DNA from: an uncultured Spirochaetota bacterium
GTDB taxonomy: Bacteria > Spirochaetota > Spirochaetia > Treponematales > Rectinemataceae
NCBI GenBank assembly: GCA_903821875.1
Contig: CAIJMU010000146.1
Location: forward strand, 62,001 to 126,000
Direction: 5' to 3'
Length of the DNA: 64,000 nt
Positions 1-8,351 of the stretch are shown in pieces. The notes below the pieces were generated by a model. It saw nothing but the letters and a program-made list of their open reading frames with translations, ran no database searches and was not told where the DNA came from. Each line of letters opens with the position of its first letter. Position 1 is the stretch's first letter. The translations under genes were made by a program, and so were the position numbers.

Positions 1-3000
1 GTTCCAGCATGCCTTCCGGATAGCCTGTCTTGATCGCGACGACCCTCATCATCACGCTCTGGATATGGGCTACATCGATTGCCGTGCGGGAGCTGGGGAC
101 CTGGGCTGCCAGCGGTATTCCCCCCGCAGGAACCTTCGAATGCATGTAGCCCACGATCTGGCCCAGTGTGCGCAGTTCTGCCAAGTCCTCGGGCTTCAGT
201 TCGGGCAGTCCGGGAATCTCCTCCTGGACTGCGCCAAGAATCTCAACCCGCTTGATCGAATCGATGCCCAGGTCGGCTTCCATGTCCATGTCCAGATCCA
301 GCATTCCTCCAGGGTAGCCAGTCTTTTCGGCGACTATCTTCATCATCACGTTCTGGATATGGGCTACATCGATCGTGGGTGCCAGCGAGGCCCTGGGGCT
401 GGGGGGGGGCGCTGCCGAAATGCTCTGGGGTTGCGAGGAAGGGGTGGGAGACGCATGTGTCGGAGCCGCCGGGGTGACAGCCTTAGGCAGGGGGACGGCA
501 GCGCCCGGATGCACTTCAACCGAAGCTGTCGGCGCTATCGAAGCTGTCAAACCCTCAAGCGCGCGTGTCTGAGCCGAAAGGAAGTTTTCGTGTACCCTCA
601 GGGTATCGGTCTGGAACTCGTGGTACATCGAGAGTGTCCGGTCGAGGCTTTCAGGCAAGGGTCCTGGACCCTGGGCGCTGAGCACAGACTGCACCGTACG
701 GGCATAGTCGGTCGGTCCTTGCAGGTACTGCTCGTGAACCTGGAGTAGGTCCTTCTGACTCTGAACGAGCTGCCCCACGGAACGCTCCAGGGACTGGATC
801 ATCGCCATAGATGAATCGGGGGATTCGCCACCTGCCGCTGTGCCCTCCGCTGGGCCCCCCGCATCACGATAGACCACGCGTTCGACCACTTTCTCGACGA
901 TCTGGGGCGGCCCGCCGGGGAAGGCCCCAGACTGAATCCTATAGCCGTCAACCAGGGCATCGGCGTAGTTCTTACGGGTTTTGTCGCTCACGTAGGGTGC
1001 AGCGTTGAGCTTGATGGTCATAGGCGACTTCTTGCGACCCGCAGCAGCTCGACTAACAAGGTTGTAGGGGTCGAGCGTGTCCAGCTCCACCCCTGCGACG
1101 GCAAGTTCGACAGCAGCAAGGCGGTATTGGCTGTCGGAAGGCTTTTTCGGGTTCGCGTTCACGGCTACCGCCAGGACATCGGTCTTGTCGGCCAGAATGC
1201 TTTCGACCAGCTTGGTCAGCACGTTCTTGGGGCCGAACTCCACGAATATCCTTCCGCCTGCTGCATAGAGGTTTTCTATCTGCTCCACAAAATGCACCGA
1301 CTCCAGCATGTGGGACTTCATGGCGGTCTGTATCGCTGTCGGATCTTCGGAGTGCGCCTTGCCAGTGCCGTTCGAGAAGACGGGAACCTTCGGAGCGTGG
1401 AACTGGACCTTGTCGATGGCCTGAGCCAGTGGCTTCTGGGCATGACCAACCAGGGGGGTGTGGAAGGCGGCAGAAACCGAAAGCTGGACAACCCTGAAGC
1501 CCTTGGCTTTGAGCTGCTCAAAAGCCGATTGAATGGCCTTTGTCGGCCCCGCCACCACCACCTGGTTCCTGGAGTTGTAGTTGGCGATCGAAACGCCTTC
1601 CTGTCCCTTGATTTCGGCTGCCACCAGGGCAGGGTCACCGACCACGGCGATCATGGTTCCCCTGTCGAAGTCTGCATCCAGCGGGGCTGACATCGCCTGA
1701 CCTCTGCTCCGCGCCAGGGCCAGGAAGTCCCCGTCGTCGAGAACGCCCGCTGCCCACAGCGCAGACCATTCCCCAAAGCTGTGACCGGCGGTGAAGTCAG
1801 CGACAAAGCCGGCGTTCTGGAGGATCCTGTAGGCTCCCATGCTGAAGGCACCAATGGCCGGCTGTGCGAACTGGGTTAGCTGGAGGGTCTTCTCCTGGGC
1901 ATCCCGAGCCTCGGAGGAAAACACGGGGGTCGGGAACACGATTCGTGATAATTGATCCTGTTTTTGGAGCGTGAACTCCCTGTCCATCGCCTCGAAGGCA
2001 GCCATGAGCGGGGGGAAGTTGCAGGCCAGCTCAGCGCCCATGTTCAGGTATTGCGAACCCTGCCCAGGGAAGAGGGCGACAGTCCTGGTTCCGGCCAGGG
2101 CGGCCGAACGATAGAAGATTCCGCCAGGAAGGCTCCAGGCCGGGGCTCCGGACCTGGATTCGAACTGGGCGAGGGCATGCCGGATCGCAGCCAGGGCTTC
2201 AGGACCATTCCTTGCCGCAAAACCCACCCTCGCCGCCGCAGCGCCCGGAGTCCTGAGCGGGGCCGAAGTGACCAATTGATTGAAAACAAAGGGCTCCTCG
2301 TCGGGACCTACGGAAAGCCTCGCTGCCCAGGATTCCAGCTGGCCGACGAGGGCAGCTTCTGTCAGGTCGGACAGGATGAGTGCCTCGGCCACCTGGTTCA
2401 GGCGGAACCTGCCTGTATGGCTGGGTCGATGCTCTTCAAGCACGAAGTGGAAGTTGGATCCCCCAAAGCCAAAGGAGCTGACGCCTGCGCGGCGGGGAAT
2501 TCCGTCTTCCCGGCTCATCCAGGGCCGGGTCTCGGTGTTGAGGTAGAAGGGCGAGTTTTCAATGTCGAGCTGGTGATTCGGCCGGTCGACATTGATGGTG
2601 GCAGGAAGGACCTTGTGGTGGAGGGCCAGGGCCGTCTTGATCATGCCAGCGGAACCGGCAGCCGCCTTGGTGTGGCCGATCTGGCTTTTTACGCTGCCCA
2701 GTCCGATGTACTGGCGGCGGGGATTGTCGGGACCGAAGAATTTCACAAGTCCACTGAACTCGGCAGCGTCGCCGGCAATGGTTCCGGTTCCGTGGGCTTC
2801 GATCAGGCCTACAGTCGAGGGGTCAAAGCCTGCATCTTCGTAGGCGCGCCTGAGGGCCTTGGCCTGACCGTCGGGCCTCGGCGCATAGATGGACTTGAAA
2901 CGACCGTCAGACGAGGTCCCTATGCCCTTGATGACGGCATAGACGCGGTCTCCGTCCCGCTCGGCATCTTCGAGGCGTTTGAGGGCAAGCATACCGATGC

Positions 3001-3860
3001 CCTCACCCACCATCATGCCCTTTGAATCCTCATCGAATGAGCGGACGTTTTCATTCGTGGTGAAGGCGGGAGTCTTTGAAAAGGACATGTACATGAAGGG
3101 GGAGTTGTCACAACAGATCCCGCCCGAAATCATCACTTCGCTGCGGTATTCAAGAAGGTCACTGATGGCCAGTTTCATGGCAGCCAGCGATCCAGCGCAG
3201 GCGGCATCGACCACGCAGTTGGTGCCGCCAAGGTCAAAGCGGTTGGCGATGCGCCCTGCGATCACGTTGCCGAGCATGCCAGGAAAGGAGTTTTCTTCCC
3301 AGCCAACATAGGCTTTTTTGAACTTGTCGATTATCACGGCGCGGTCGGCGGCCTCGATGCCGCAGGAGCCCAGCACCTTTTCAAGGACGGGTCCCTGCAA
3401 GCGGGCAGACAGGGGAACGATCTGCTGCTGGCCGCCGCCGACGCCGAGCACGATGCCTACCTTGTCGCGGTCGCAGGAGGGGTCGGCAAGGCCTGCATCC
3501 TCAAGTACGTCACGGGCGACAACGAGGGCGAGAAGTTGGGCGATATCGGTGACTTCGAGGATATTCGGAGGCAGCCCGAACTCCATGGGGTCGAAGTCCA
3601 GATCGGGAATGAAGCCACCCCGCTTGCAATAGGTCTTGTCAGGCGCTTTGCTATCCGGTGAATAATAGTCCTCGATCTTCCAACGTGAGGCCGGGACGTC
3701 AATTATGGCGTCGATTTTCTCGACAATGTTGTCCCAATAGCCTTCGAGGTTCCTTGCATTGGCAAAGACGCTGGCCATGCCAATGATGGCGATGGGCGTT
3801 TCCTGCAGACGGGAATTCAGCCGACGAGTCTGGCCCCTGTTGTTCGACTTTTCGATCATG
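1..3860 (-). CDS. pfaA: PfaA-like multidomain polyketide/PUFA synthase (KS-AT-ACP), 3' end outside window
   Basis: Open on the minus strand from an ATG at 3860 to the window edge (about 1286 codons seen). It condenses malonyl units into a long-chain or polyunsaturated product in the cytoplasm. Seen: an N-terminal ketosynthase with active-site DAACAGS (Cys near residue 221) and later EAHGTGT and GHTKAAAG motifs; an acyltransferase with FPGQGSQ and GHSFGE (near residue 692); an Ala/Pro-rich linker; then a complete ACP with LGIDSIKR (Ser near residue 1200) and the start of a second, near-identical ACP at the edge. KS-AT-tandem ACP with LGIDSIKR is the PfaA signature; the usual C-terminal ketoreductase would lie outside. 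It follows the phosphopantetheinyl transferase that would load its ACPs. It could instead be a related secondary-lipid or glycolipid synthase; the product cannot be read from this part. Confidence 0.88.
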
Positions 3861-3907
3861 CCTGCTCACTTCCTGGTATCTTGGGGGATGTCACTATTAC
3901 ACACTGC

Positions 3908-3941
3908 GACAAATTGTCATATAGAAAGGTTGCGATCGCAA
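3908..3941. promoter_or_regulatory. Two palindromes upstream of pfaA, possible operator
   Basis: Between the phosphopantetheinyl transferase stop and the pfaA start lie two perfect palindromes, GACAAATTGTC (3908-3918) and TTGCGATCGCAA (3930-3941), in a locally AT-rich stretch. They would suit a regulator binding at a pfaA-specific promoter. Whether a promoter exists here is inferred only from position and base composition. Confidence 0.3.
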
Positions 3942-3978
3942 GTTCTTTTTAGGTGGCGTTTCGCCATGTGGAGGAATT

Positions 3979-4671
3979 TCAGGGATTTTCTAATAGACCT
4001 TTGGAAATTCCTACGGGAAGCACCCTCCACCCCGTGACATCAAGGCTGGTGGCTGCGGAAAGGAAGCCAGTACCAAGGTCGGGGTCCAGACCTTGCAGGA
4101 GGGCCCGTGGGTGCTGGAAATCCGAGGTCTGCAAAAGCACCGGAACCTCGTTCAAGGGGCGAGCCAATCCCTCCCCAGACAGCTTGAGCCTGGCCTCCTT
4201 TTGGGTAAAAAGGGACAGAAACCGCTGCCGACCCTTCTCGCTTTCCGGGTCCAGGACCCAGGTGGCTTCGGGTTCCGAAAAATATCTTTTAGTCAGCACG
4301 CGGTGGTCTCTGACAACCTGCTCACTGCGCAGGACGTCGACACCGATATCCCCCCTGTCACAGAGCGCAACAACGATGAGCCCCTCGGAGTGTGCAATAT
4401 TGAAACCAGGAATATCGGGGGATTGGCCGACCAGCTGAGGCTTTCCGCGGTGGCCGGATTCGAACACAAGGGCTTTGGGATCGCAACCAAGCGCCTGTCC
4501 CAGCATCTTCCTCGCAAGTGCTCGGCCAATGCCGAACTCCCTGCGTCTGCTTTCGTGGCGAAACCCCGCCTGGCGAGCTAGCTCGTCGGGCGAAAGCAGG
4601 CCAGCCAGACTCGCCTCGGCCGCGCTGGAGAGCTCAGCTGAATCCAGCCACCAGATCCTCCCTTCGTTCAC
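3979..4671 (-). CDS. 4'-phosphopantetheinyl transferase, Sfp/Gsp family
   Basis: 230 aa, the usual Sfp-type length. It transfers phosphopantetheine from CoA to the serine of carrier proteins, here most likely the tandem ACPs of the adjacent PfaA-like synthase. Seen: the substrate-binding GKPQL segment, FNIAHS, the metal-binding IGVDV motif near residue 110 and a C-terminal FTQKEARLKLSGEG, which corresponds to W-x-x-KEA-x-x-K in the family. Two departures: the acidic residue that normally follows IGVDV as Glu is Leu, and the usual Trp before KEA is replaced. The start overlaps the stop of the upstream thioesterase by 4 nt (ATGA), so the two are translationally coupled. Confidence 0.85.
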   Translation of the reverse strand: MNEGRIWWLDSAELSSAAEASLAGLLSPDELARQAGFRHESRRREFGIGRALARKMLGQALGCDPKALVFESGHRGKPQLVGQSPDIPGFNIAHSEGLIVVALCDRGDIGVDVLRSEQVVRDHRVLTKRYFSEPEATWVLDPESEKGRQRFLSLFTQKEARLKLSGEGLARPLNEVPVLLQTSDFQHPRALLQGLDPDLGTGFLSAATSLDVTGWRVLPVGISKGLLENP

Positions 4672-5060
4672 TGCTGGAAGACTTCGGGAGGAAGGGGCTG
4701 CAATCGCTTGCTTTTGTCGAGGCAGACCATCTCGATGTCGGCGACTACTGCGGCCTTTTTTGCCCCTGGTCTCCAGACTTCCTGGTGCCAGAGAGTCTTG
4801 TATTTGCCGTCCGTCTCATAGCTCGAACGGATGTCACAGACCTCGGAAAACAGTACCCCGTCCTGGAACAGGCAGGAGACCTTGTAGACAGCAAAGCCAA
4901 GCCCCTGCTCGTTCCAGAGGCGGGCCAGAAGCTCGCTGTCGATCACGTGCTCGCGGGCGCGCTCGAAGTACTTGAGGAAATTGGGATGATAGACGACGCC
5001 GGAATGGTCGGTATCCTCATAGTAGATCTGCACAGGGAAATGAAAGATCTGACTCTGCAT
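4668..5060 (-). CDS. YbgC/4-hydroxybenzoyl-CoA-type acyl-CoA thioesterase
   Basis: 130 aa hot-dog-fold thioesterase. The N-terminal YYEDTDHSGVVYHPNFLKYF matches the catalytic segment of YbgC-type enzymes (catalytic Asp in EDTD, then the H-x-G-V-V-Y-H helix). It hydrolyses acyl-CoA or acyl-ACP thioesters in the cytosol. As first gene of a leftward operon with the phosphopantetheinyl transferase and the PfaA-like synthase, it is a good candidate for releasing the synthase product; that role is inferred from context. It was the gene immediately downstream of ssrA before the mobile element inserted. Confidence 0.88.
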   Translation of the reverse strand: MQSQIFHFPVQIYYEDTDHSGVVYHPNFLKYFERAREHVIDSELLARLWNEQGLGFAVYKVSCLFQDGVLFSEVCDIRSSYETDGKYKTLWHQEVWRPGAKKAAVVADIEMVCLDKSKRLQPLPPEVFQQ

Positions 5061-5217
5061 GGGAATCTTTCTCGCACATCTGCAGGCGATTTACAATTCG
5101 ATTGTCCTGCGATGTGCGCCAGCAGTAACGGTATCGGGCAGCATGGAACCTTGAATACCGATGCCGAGCCCTCGTTTCGCGCTCAAATGATCGCGCGAAA
5201 GCTCGGGACGCTGCTCC

Positions 5218-5241
5218 GGGGGGTCGACTCCCCCCACCTCC
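5218..5241 (+). repeat. Inverted partial copy of the tmRNA 3' end / att core
   Basis: On the plus strand this reads as a T-arm and acceptor end (GGGGG, loop with TCGACT, CCCCC, then CACCTCC). Its reverse complement shares 18 bp (GGAGGTGGGGGGAGTCGA) with the att core at 5278-5297. With that core it forms a near-perfect inverted repeat around the terminator. No complete tmRNA or tRNA precedes it, so I read it as a decayed remnant of an RNA gene end or of an earlier integration. Confidence 0.6.
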
Positions 5242-5246
5242 TCAAA

Positions 5247-5275
5247 AGAAAAACCCGCCGTTGCGGGTTTTTCAG
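5247..5275. terminator. Stranded ssrA terminator (bidirectional)
   Basis: AAACCCGC-CGTT-GCGGGTTT hairpin with A/T runs on both sides. Read on the minus strand it ends in a U-rich tail just downstream of the left att core, exactly where the tmRNA terminator should lie. The element insertion has moved it about 38 kb from ssrA. Confidence 0.75.
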
Positions 5276-5277
5276 AG

Positions 5278-5297
5278 TGGAGGTGGGGGGAGTCGAA
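5278..5297. other. attL core (20-bp direct repeat of the ssrA 3' end)
   Basis: TGGAGGTGGGGGGAGTCGAA here is identical to 43665-43684 inside the intact tmRNA gene. Similarity stops on both sides. The two copies bracket the integrase-bearing element, as expected for site-specific integration into a tmRNA 3' end. Confidence 0.88.
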
Positions 5298-5456
5298 TCT
5301 AATTACATATGGTGTAATGAAATGCAACAAGATGCAGATTTCCAGAACCAGACAGAAATTGGCCAATTCTCCTGGTGCAGCAAGGCGCGGCAAGGTGCAG
5401 TGAGATGCAAGGGAATGCGCCGGGATTTGCTGTGAATTTTGCTACACGAGGTTCGT
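5298..5456. repeat. Left element end with candidate integrase arm sites
   Basis: ATTACATATGGTG follows the core at 5302-5314 and matches ATTACATATGATG at the right end (43654). AATTTTGCTACACGAGG (5435-5451) matches the right-end AATTCTGCTACACGGGG at 15 of 17 positions in the same orientation. RTGCA recurs at 5322, 5332, 5375, 5395 and 5405, about one helical turn or a multiple apart. These look like arm-type binding sites for integrase or excisionase; the role is inferred. Confidence 0.5.
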
Positions 5457-5497
5457 GTGGGCCAGCGCATGCCAAAGACCTCATGCCGGCATGAAAG

Positions 5498-5842
5498 CTA
5501 CCTCTTCGAAGTGCCTCTGGTCGAAGTGCTACTAGGGGGATTGGTGAGAGTGTCCTCAATTGCCTTCTGAACATTTCGTTCCAGTCGCTCCCTGACCTCA
5601 TAAGCATTGCGGAGACGCTCGATGGCAGGAGAATCCTCCATGAAAAGCTCTGAGGGATGGATCTGTAGCGCTTGGGCGATGAGGTTGAGGTTCTCGGGCG
5701 AAGGGAAGCGCTTCAGGGTTTCGATATTGCCGACCAAGGTCGTCGAGCAGCCAATGCGCTCGGCGAGGGCCATCTGGGAAAGACCCAGTATTTGCCGACA
5801 GCGTTTCATGTTATGGGCGAGAAGTATGCGGACATCGGTCAT
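5498..5842 (-). CDS. Xre-family helix-turn-helix regulator
   Basis: 114 aa from an ATG at 5842 preceded by GGAGG; a longer reading frame upstream lacks such a site. The N-terminal half is a lambda-repressor-type HTH (a LGLSQMALAERIGCSTTLVGN-like segment within residues 18-40, then the EN-L-N-LIAQAL helix). The C-terminal half is charged and helical and ends in a Ser/Thr-rich tail. It is divergent from the nuclease-like gene at 5976, so the 130-bp intergenic region probably holds both promoters. It is the first element gene inside the left end and may be the element's repressor or the control gene of the neighbouring nuclease-like gene. Confidence 0.8.
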   Translation of the reverse strand: MTDVRILLAHNMKRCRQILGLSQMALAERIGCSTTLVGNIETLKRFPSPENLNLIAQALQIHPSELFMEDSPAIERLRNAYEVRERLERNVQKAIEDTLTNPPSSTSTRGTSKR

Positions 5843-5975
5843 ATAGAGCAAACCTCCCAACCGTGCCGGGGAAGTGTCACCCTTGGGACCAGGCGTCTCA
5901 ATCACCAATATGCCATTGTTGTGAGTGGCTAATCGGCTATAATGGAGAATGTTCTTATCCAAGGAGGGGCGTGAT

Positions 5976-6884
5976 ATGAGCAAACTTACGGCAGAGTACC
6001 AAGCTAATTATTCTGACAGGCTCTTCTACGACCCTACCGTCCTCGAACTGATTGACCCCGCGGCAAAGTTGCACGGCGAGGCAAAGTCGAATCCCTTGAG
6101 CAGCGCCGCCTCCTGCATGAACGTCCTCGGTTCATTGGGGGGTGATCCCGACGGCCTCAAAGCCTACCTGAACGCCTTGGGGATCAACGTGAGCAAGGTC
6201 TATGAGTTCCCCACCGGCGCGGATGTTGGCGGCGAGGTGTACAAGGACAAGGGCTGTGCAGTATTCGAGTGGATCGGGCCCAAAGTATCTCCGATCAATG
6301 AGGTAGGCGGAAGCCGAGGGCAGAACCGGACCAGCATCGACGCCTATGTCATCGCCGAGATTGACGGCAAGGTGACACAGTTGCTGATTGAGTGGAAATT
6401 TACCAAGGGCCTTTCGAGGCCGATCGTCCTGAACAAGTTCGGCGGACTGTGCGGGAATGAACGGCTCAGAAGGTATTCTTCGGTTCTTGCGGAGATGAGA
6501 GGGAAGGGCTTTCCCTTGGCTTTCTCGGAAGAGGGGGGCATGGGCGTCCATGACTTCTCCGTGGATCATCTGTATCAATTGCTCCGAATGACGCTACTTG
6601 CCAAGAAGACTACACCCATGAATGTTGGGAGCATTGAGGTCCAGGATTACCGAGTAATCCACCTCACTCACTCGGGGAATGACAAGATCAATGTCCTGCA
6701 AAGCGAGCATGCCAAGTATAGCCCAGGATTGGCGGACTACATTGGCCGGCCCTTTCATGAGGTTTGGCTTCAGCTTCTTAACCCGGATGAACGAAGGAAG
6801 TTCTTGGGAGCTTACTGGGACAAGGGCATCCCGAGCATCGGTAACAAGGCACTGCGAGAGTATCTCGCTGAACGCTACGGGTGA
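5976..6884 (+). CDS. PD-(D/E)XK restriction-endonuclease-like protein (paralogue A)
   Basis: 302 aa; the ATG at 5976 follows AAGGAGGGG, better placed than an upstream ATG. The segment FEWIG...TSIDAYVI...LLIEWKF has Asp122, Glu139 and Lys141 in the D-x(n)-E-x-K spacing of the PD-(D/E)XK nuclease fold. The same layout recurs in the 327-aa gene at 8352-9335 (FEWIG, TSIDAAVI, LLIEWKY), so the two are paralogues. Similar proteins have been annotated as putative restriction endonucleases. No methylase partner is adjacent. It lies divergent from an Xre regulator and 128 bp before another nuclease-like gene. Function beyond probable DNA cleavage is unknown. Confidence 0.65.
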   Translation: MSKLTAEYQANYSDRLFYDPTVLELIDPAAKLHGEAKSNPLSSAASCMNVLGSLGGDPDGLKAYLNALGINVSKVYEFPTGADVGGEVYKDKGCAVFEWIGPKVSPINEVGGSRGQNRTSIDAYVIAEIDGKVTQLLIEWKFTKGLSRPIVLNKFGGLCGNERLRRYSSVLAEMRGKGFPLAFSEEGGMGVHDFSVDHLYQLLRMTLLAKKTTPMNVGSIEVQDYRVIHLTHSGNDKINVLQSEHAKYSPGLADYIGRPFHEVWLQLLNPDERRKFLGAYWDKGIPSIGNKALREYLAERYG

Positions 6885-7012
6885 ACCCGATCAGGGTCGG
6901 CATAGCGGGGTTGCGGCCTGATAGATGCCCTGTAGCGAGTACGATCTATCTGCTCCCGGTATCACAGCTCCCTCGGTGAGTAAGAGGGTATCCAATAAGG
7001 AGGCTTCGAAGC

Positions 7013-8299
7013 ATGGACATTCTACGAGTTCTAGCCTTCAACAATGACAAGGTCGTCAGGGAGACGGTCGTCTCGTCGATCTTCAACTATCTCCTAGATC
7101 CCTACAATGATCATGGCTTCGGGAGCACTTTCCTGGTTCGCTACCTGCGAGGACTGGAATGTTCATGGATCACCGAAGAACTTATCAAGGCTCTCGAAGC
7201 CTACGGCAAGAATCATGATCTTGTGATCCAGGTCAGTCCTGAATGGTCCGGCGTCAGTTCCCAGGCACCCGATAGCCGCCGCAGGCTTGATTCCCTCATC
7301 AGGATTGAATATCGGGGGAAGTTGTACCTCATCGGAACTGAGGTAAAGATCTACCCCACATCAGCATCCGATGATGTACAGCTTGATGCCTATGTCGAGA
7401 TGTTGTCGACTGAGCGAGCGGTGGCGATCGAGGAAGGGGAATACCCTGTCGATTCGATCAAAATGGACTTGGCGTATTTGATCCCAGCTAACGCAAGGGG
7501 ACCCTACGACTTTGCCGATGCCACGACGGCCAAGTGTCTTTCAATCGGCATTGACGGCATCCGAGTCATGACCTGGCAGGCCCCAGACGCATCCAAAGTT
7601 AGCCTGCCAAAGGTGGCGCCGGTCTGTAAGATTTCGATGGAGGAGATAATCCGAGAGCTTCTCGAGTCCTATGCAAGCGGCGATGTATCGCCGGTTGATG
7701 CCCATGCGGCTGATCTCGTCAGAAGCCTCAGAAGCGCAGCCATCAAGAAGTTCGATTTCTCCATGCCAAGCGCTTCGGTGAGCCGTGGTCGATTCCCTGA
7801 TAGCGAGAGTTATGAGAAGGGTCTCGACGAGTACCAGCGCAGTCTTCTCGAGTGTTTCAAGATGGCGGCCAAGCTCTTTGGCTGCAAGCGGCCCATAGGC
7901 GCGAATTCCCAGCACACCAGCATCGGCATCCCGGCCATCGAGGCGCCAGCGCCAGGCAAGAACAATACGCTCTGCCGCATTGTGACGACACTCTCCTATG
8001 ACACGGCGGTTCCCGTAGATGGCTTTGTCCTCCAGATTTCCCAGCCGGTCTACGAGAAGCAGCTTGAGACGATCAAGGTGAATCTCGGCAACCTCGTAAT
8101 CCCTCACAATTTGAAGCTATCCGATGATGGAGGCAAACCCCTCTATCATGAGAATGGGAAGAAGGACCAGCCAGTCTTTCTCATCACCTTCCCCGGAAGC
8201 GGGGCGAACCTTGACGATGATAAGAGGATTGATGTGACTGGGCAATTCGCCGTTCTTCTCGATACGCTGAAGAGGGTGTTTCTCGCAGAAGCGAGGTAG
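7013..8299 (+). CDS. PD-(D/E)XK nuclease-superfamily protein
   Basis: 428 aa, with AAGGAGG 8 nt before the ATG. RRRLDSLIRI ... LYLIGTEVKIY places Asp93, Glu110 and Lys112 in a D-x(n)-E-x-K array, followed by D-D-V-Q-L-D-A-Y as in the helix with conserved Gln/Tyr of this superfamily. The C-terminal 200 residues are not recognised. It follows paralogue A in the same direction and ends before a strong terminator shared with the convergent nuclease gene. Likely a DNA-cleaving or DNA-processing enzyme of the element's defence cargo; substrate unknown. Confidence 0.6.
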   Translation: MDILRVLAFNNDKVVRETVVSSIFNYLLDPYNDHGFGSTFLVRYLRGLECSWITEELIKALEAYGKNHDLVIQVSPEWSGVSSQAPDSRRRLDSLIRIEYRGKLYLIGTEVKIYPTSASDDVQLDAYVEMLSTERAVAIEEGEYPVDSIKMDLAYLIPANARGPYDFADATTAKCLSIGIDGIRVMTWQAPDASKVSLPKVAPVCKISMEEIIRELLESYASGDVSPVDAHAADLVRSLRSAAIKKFDFSMPSASVSRGRFPDSESYEKGLDEYQRSLLECFKMAAKLFGCKRPIGANSQHTSIGIPAIEAPAPGKNNTLCRIVTTLSYDTAVPVDGFVLQISQPVYEKQLETIKVNLGNLVIPHNLKLSDDGGKPLYHENGKKDQPVFLITFPGSGANLDDDKRIDVTGQFAVLLDTLKRVFLAEAR

Positions 8300-8317
8300 C
8301 CAGCATTCATGAAAGGT

Positions 8318-8346
8318 GAGGCCCGCCCCTCGATGGGGCGGGCCTC
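8318..8346. terminator. Strong bidirectional terminator
   Basis: A perfect 12-bp stem (GAGGCCCGCCCC / GGGGCGGGCCTC) with loop TCGAT lies between two convergent genes and is followed by TGTCTTT on the plus strand. It would stop transcription from both sides. Confidence 0.8.
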
Positions 8347-8351
8347 TGTCT

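Noticed and set aside
1952-3025. 357-aa plus-strand open frame
   Set aside because: It is the antisense shadow of the KS-AT part of the PfaA-like gene, whose motifs are on the minus strand.
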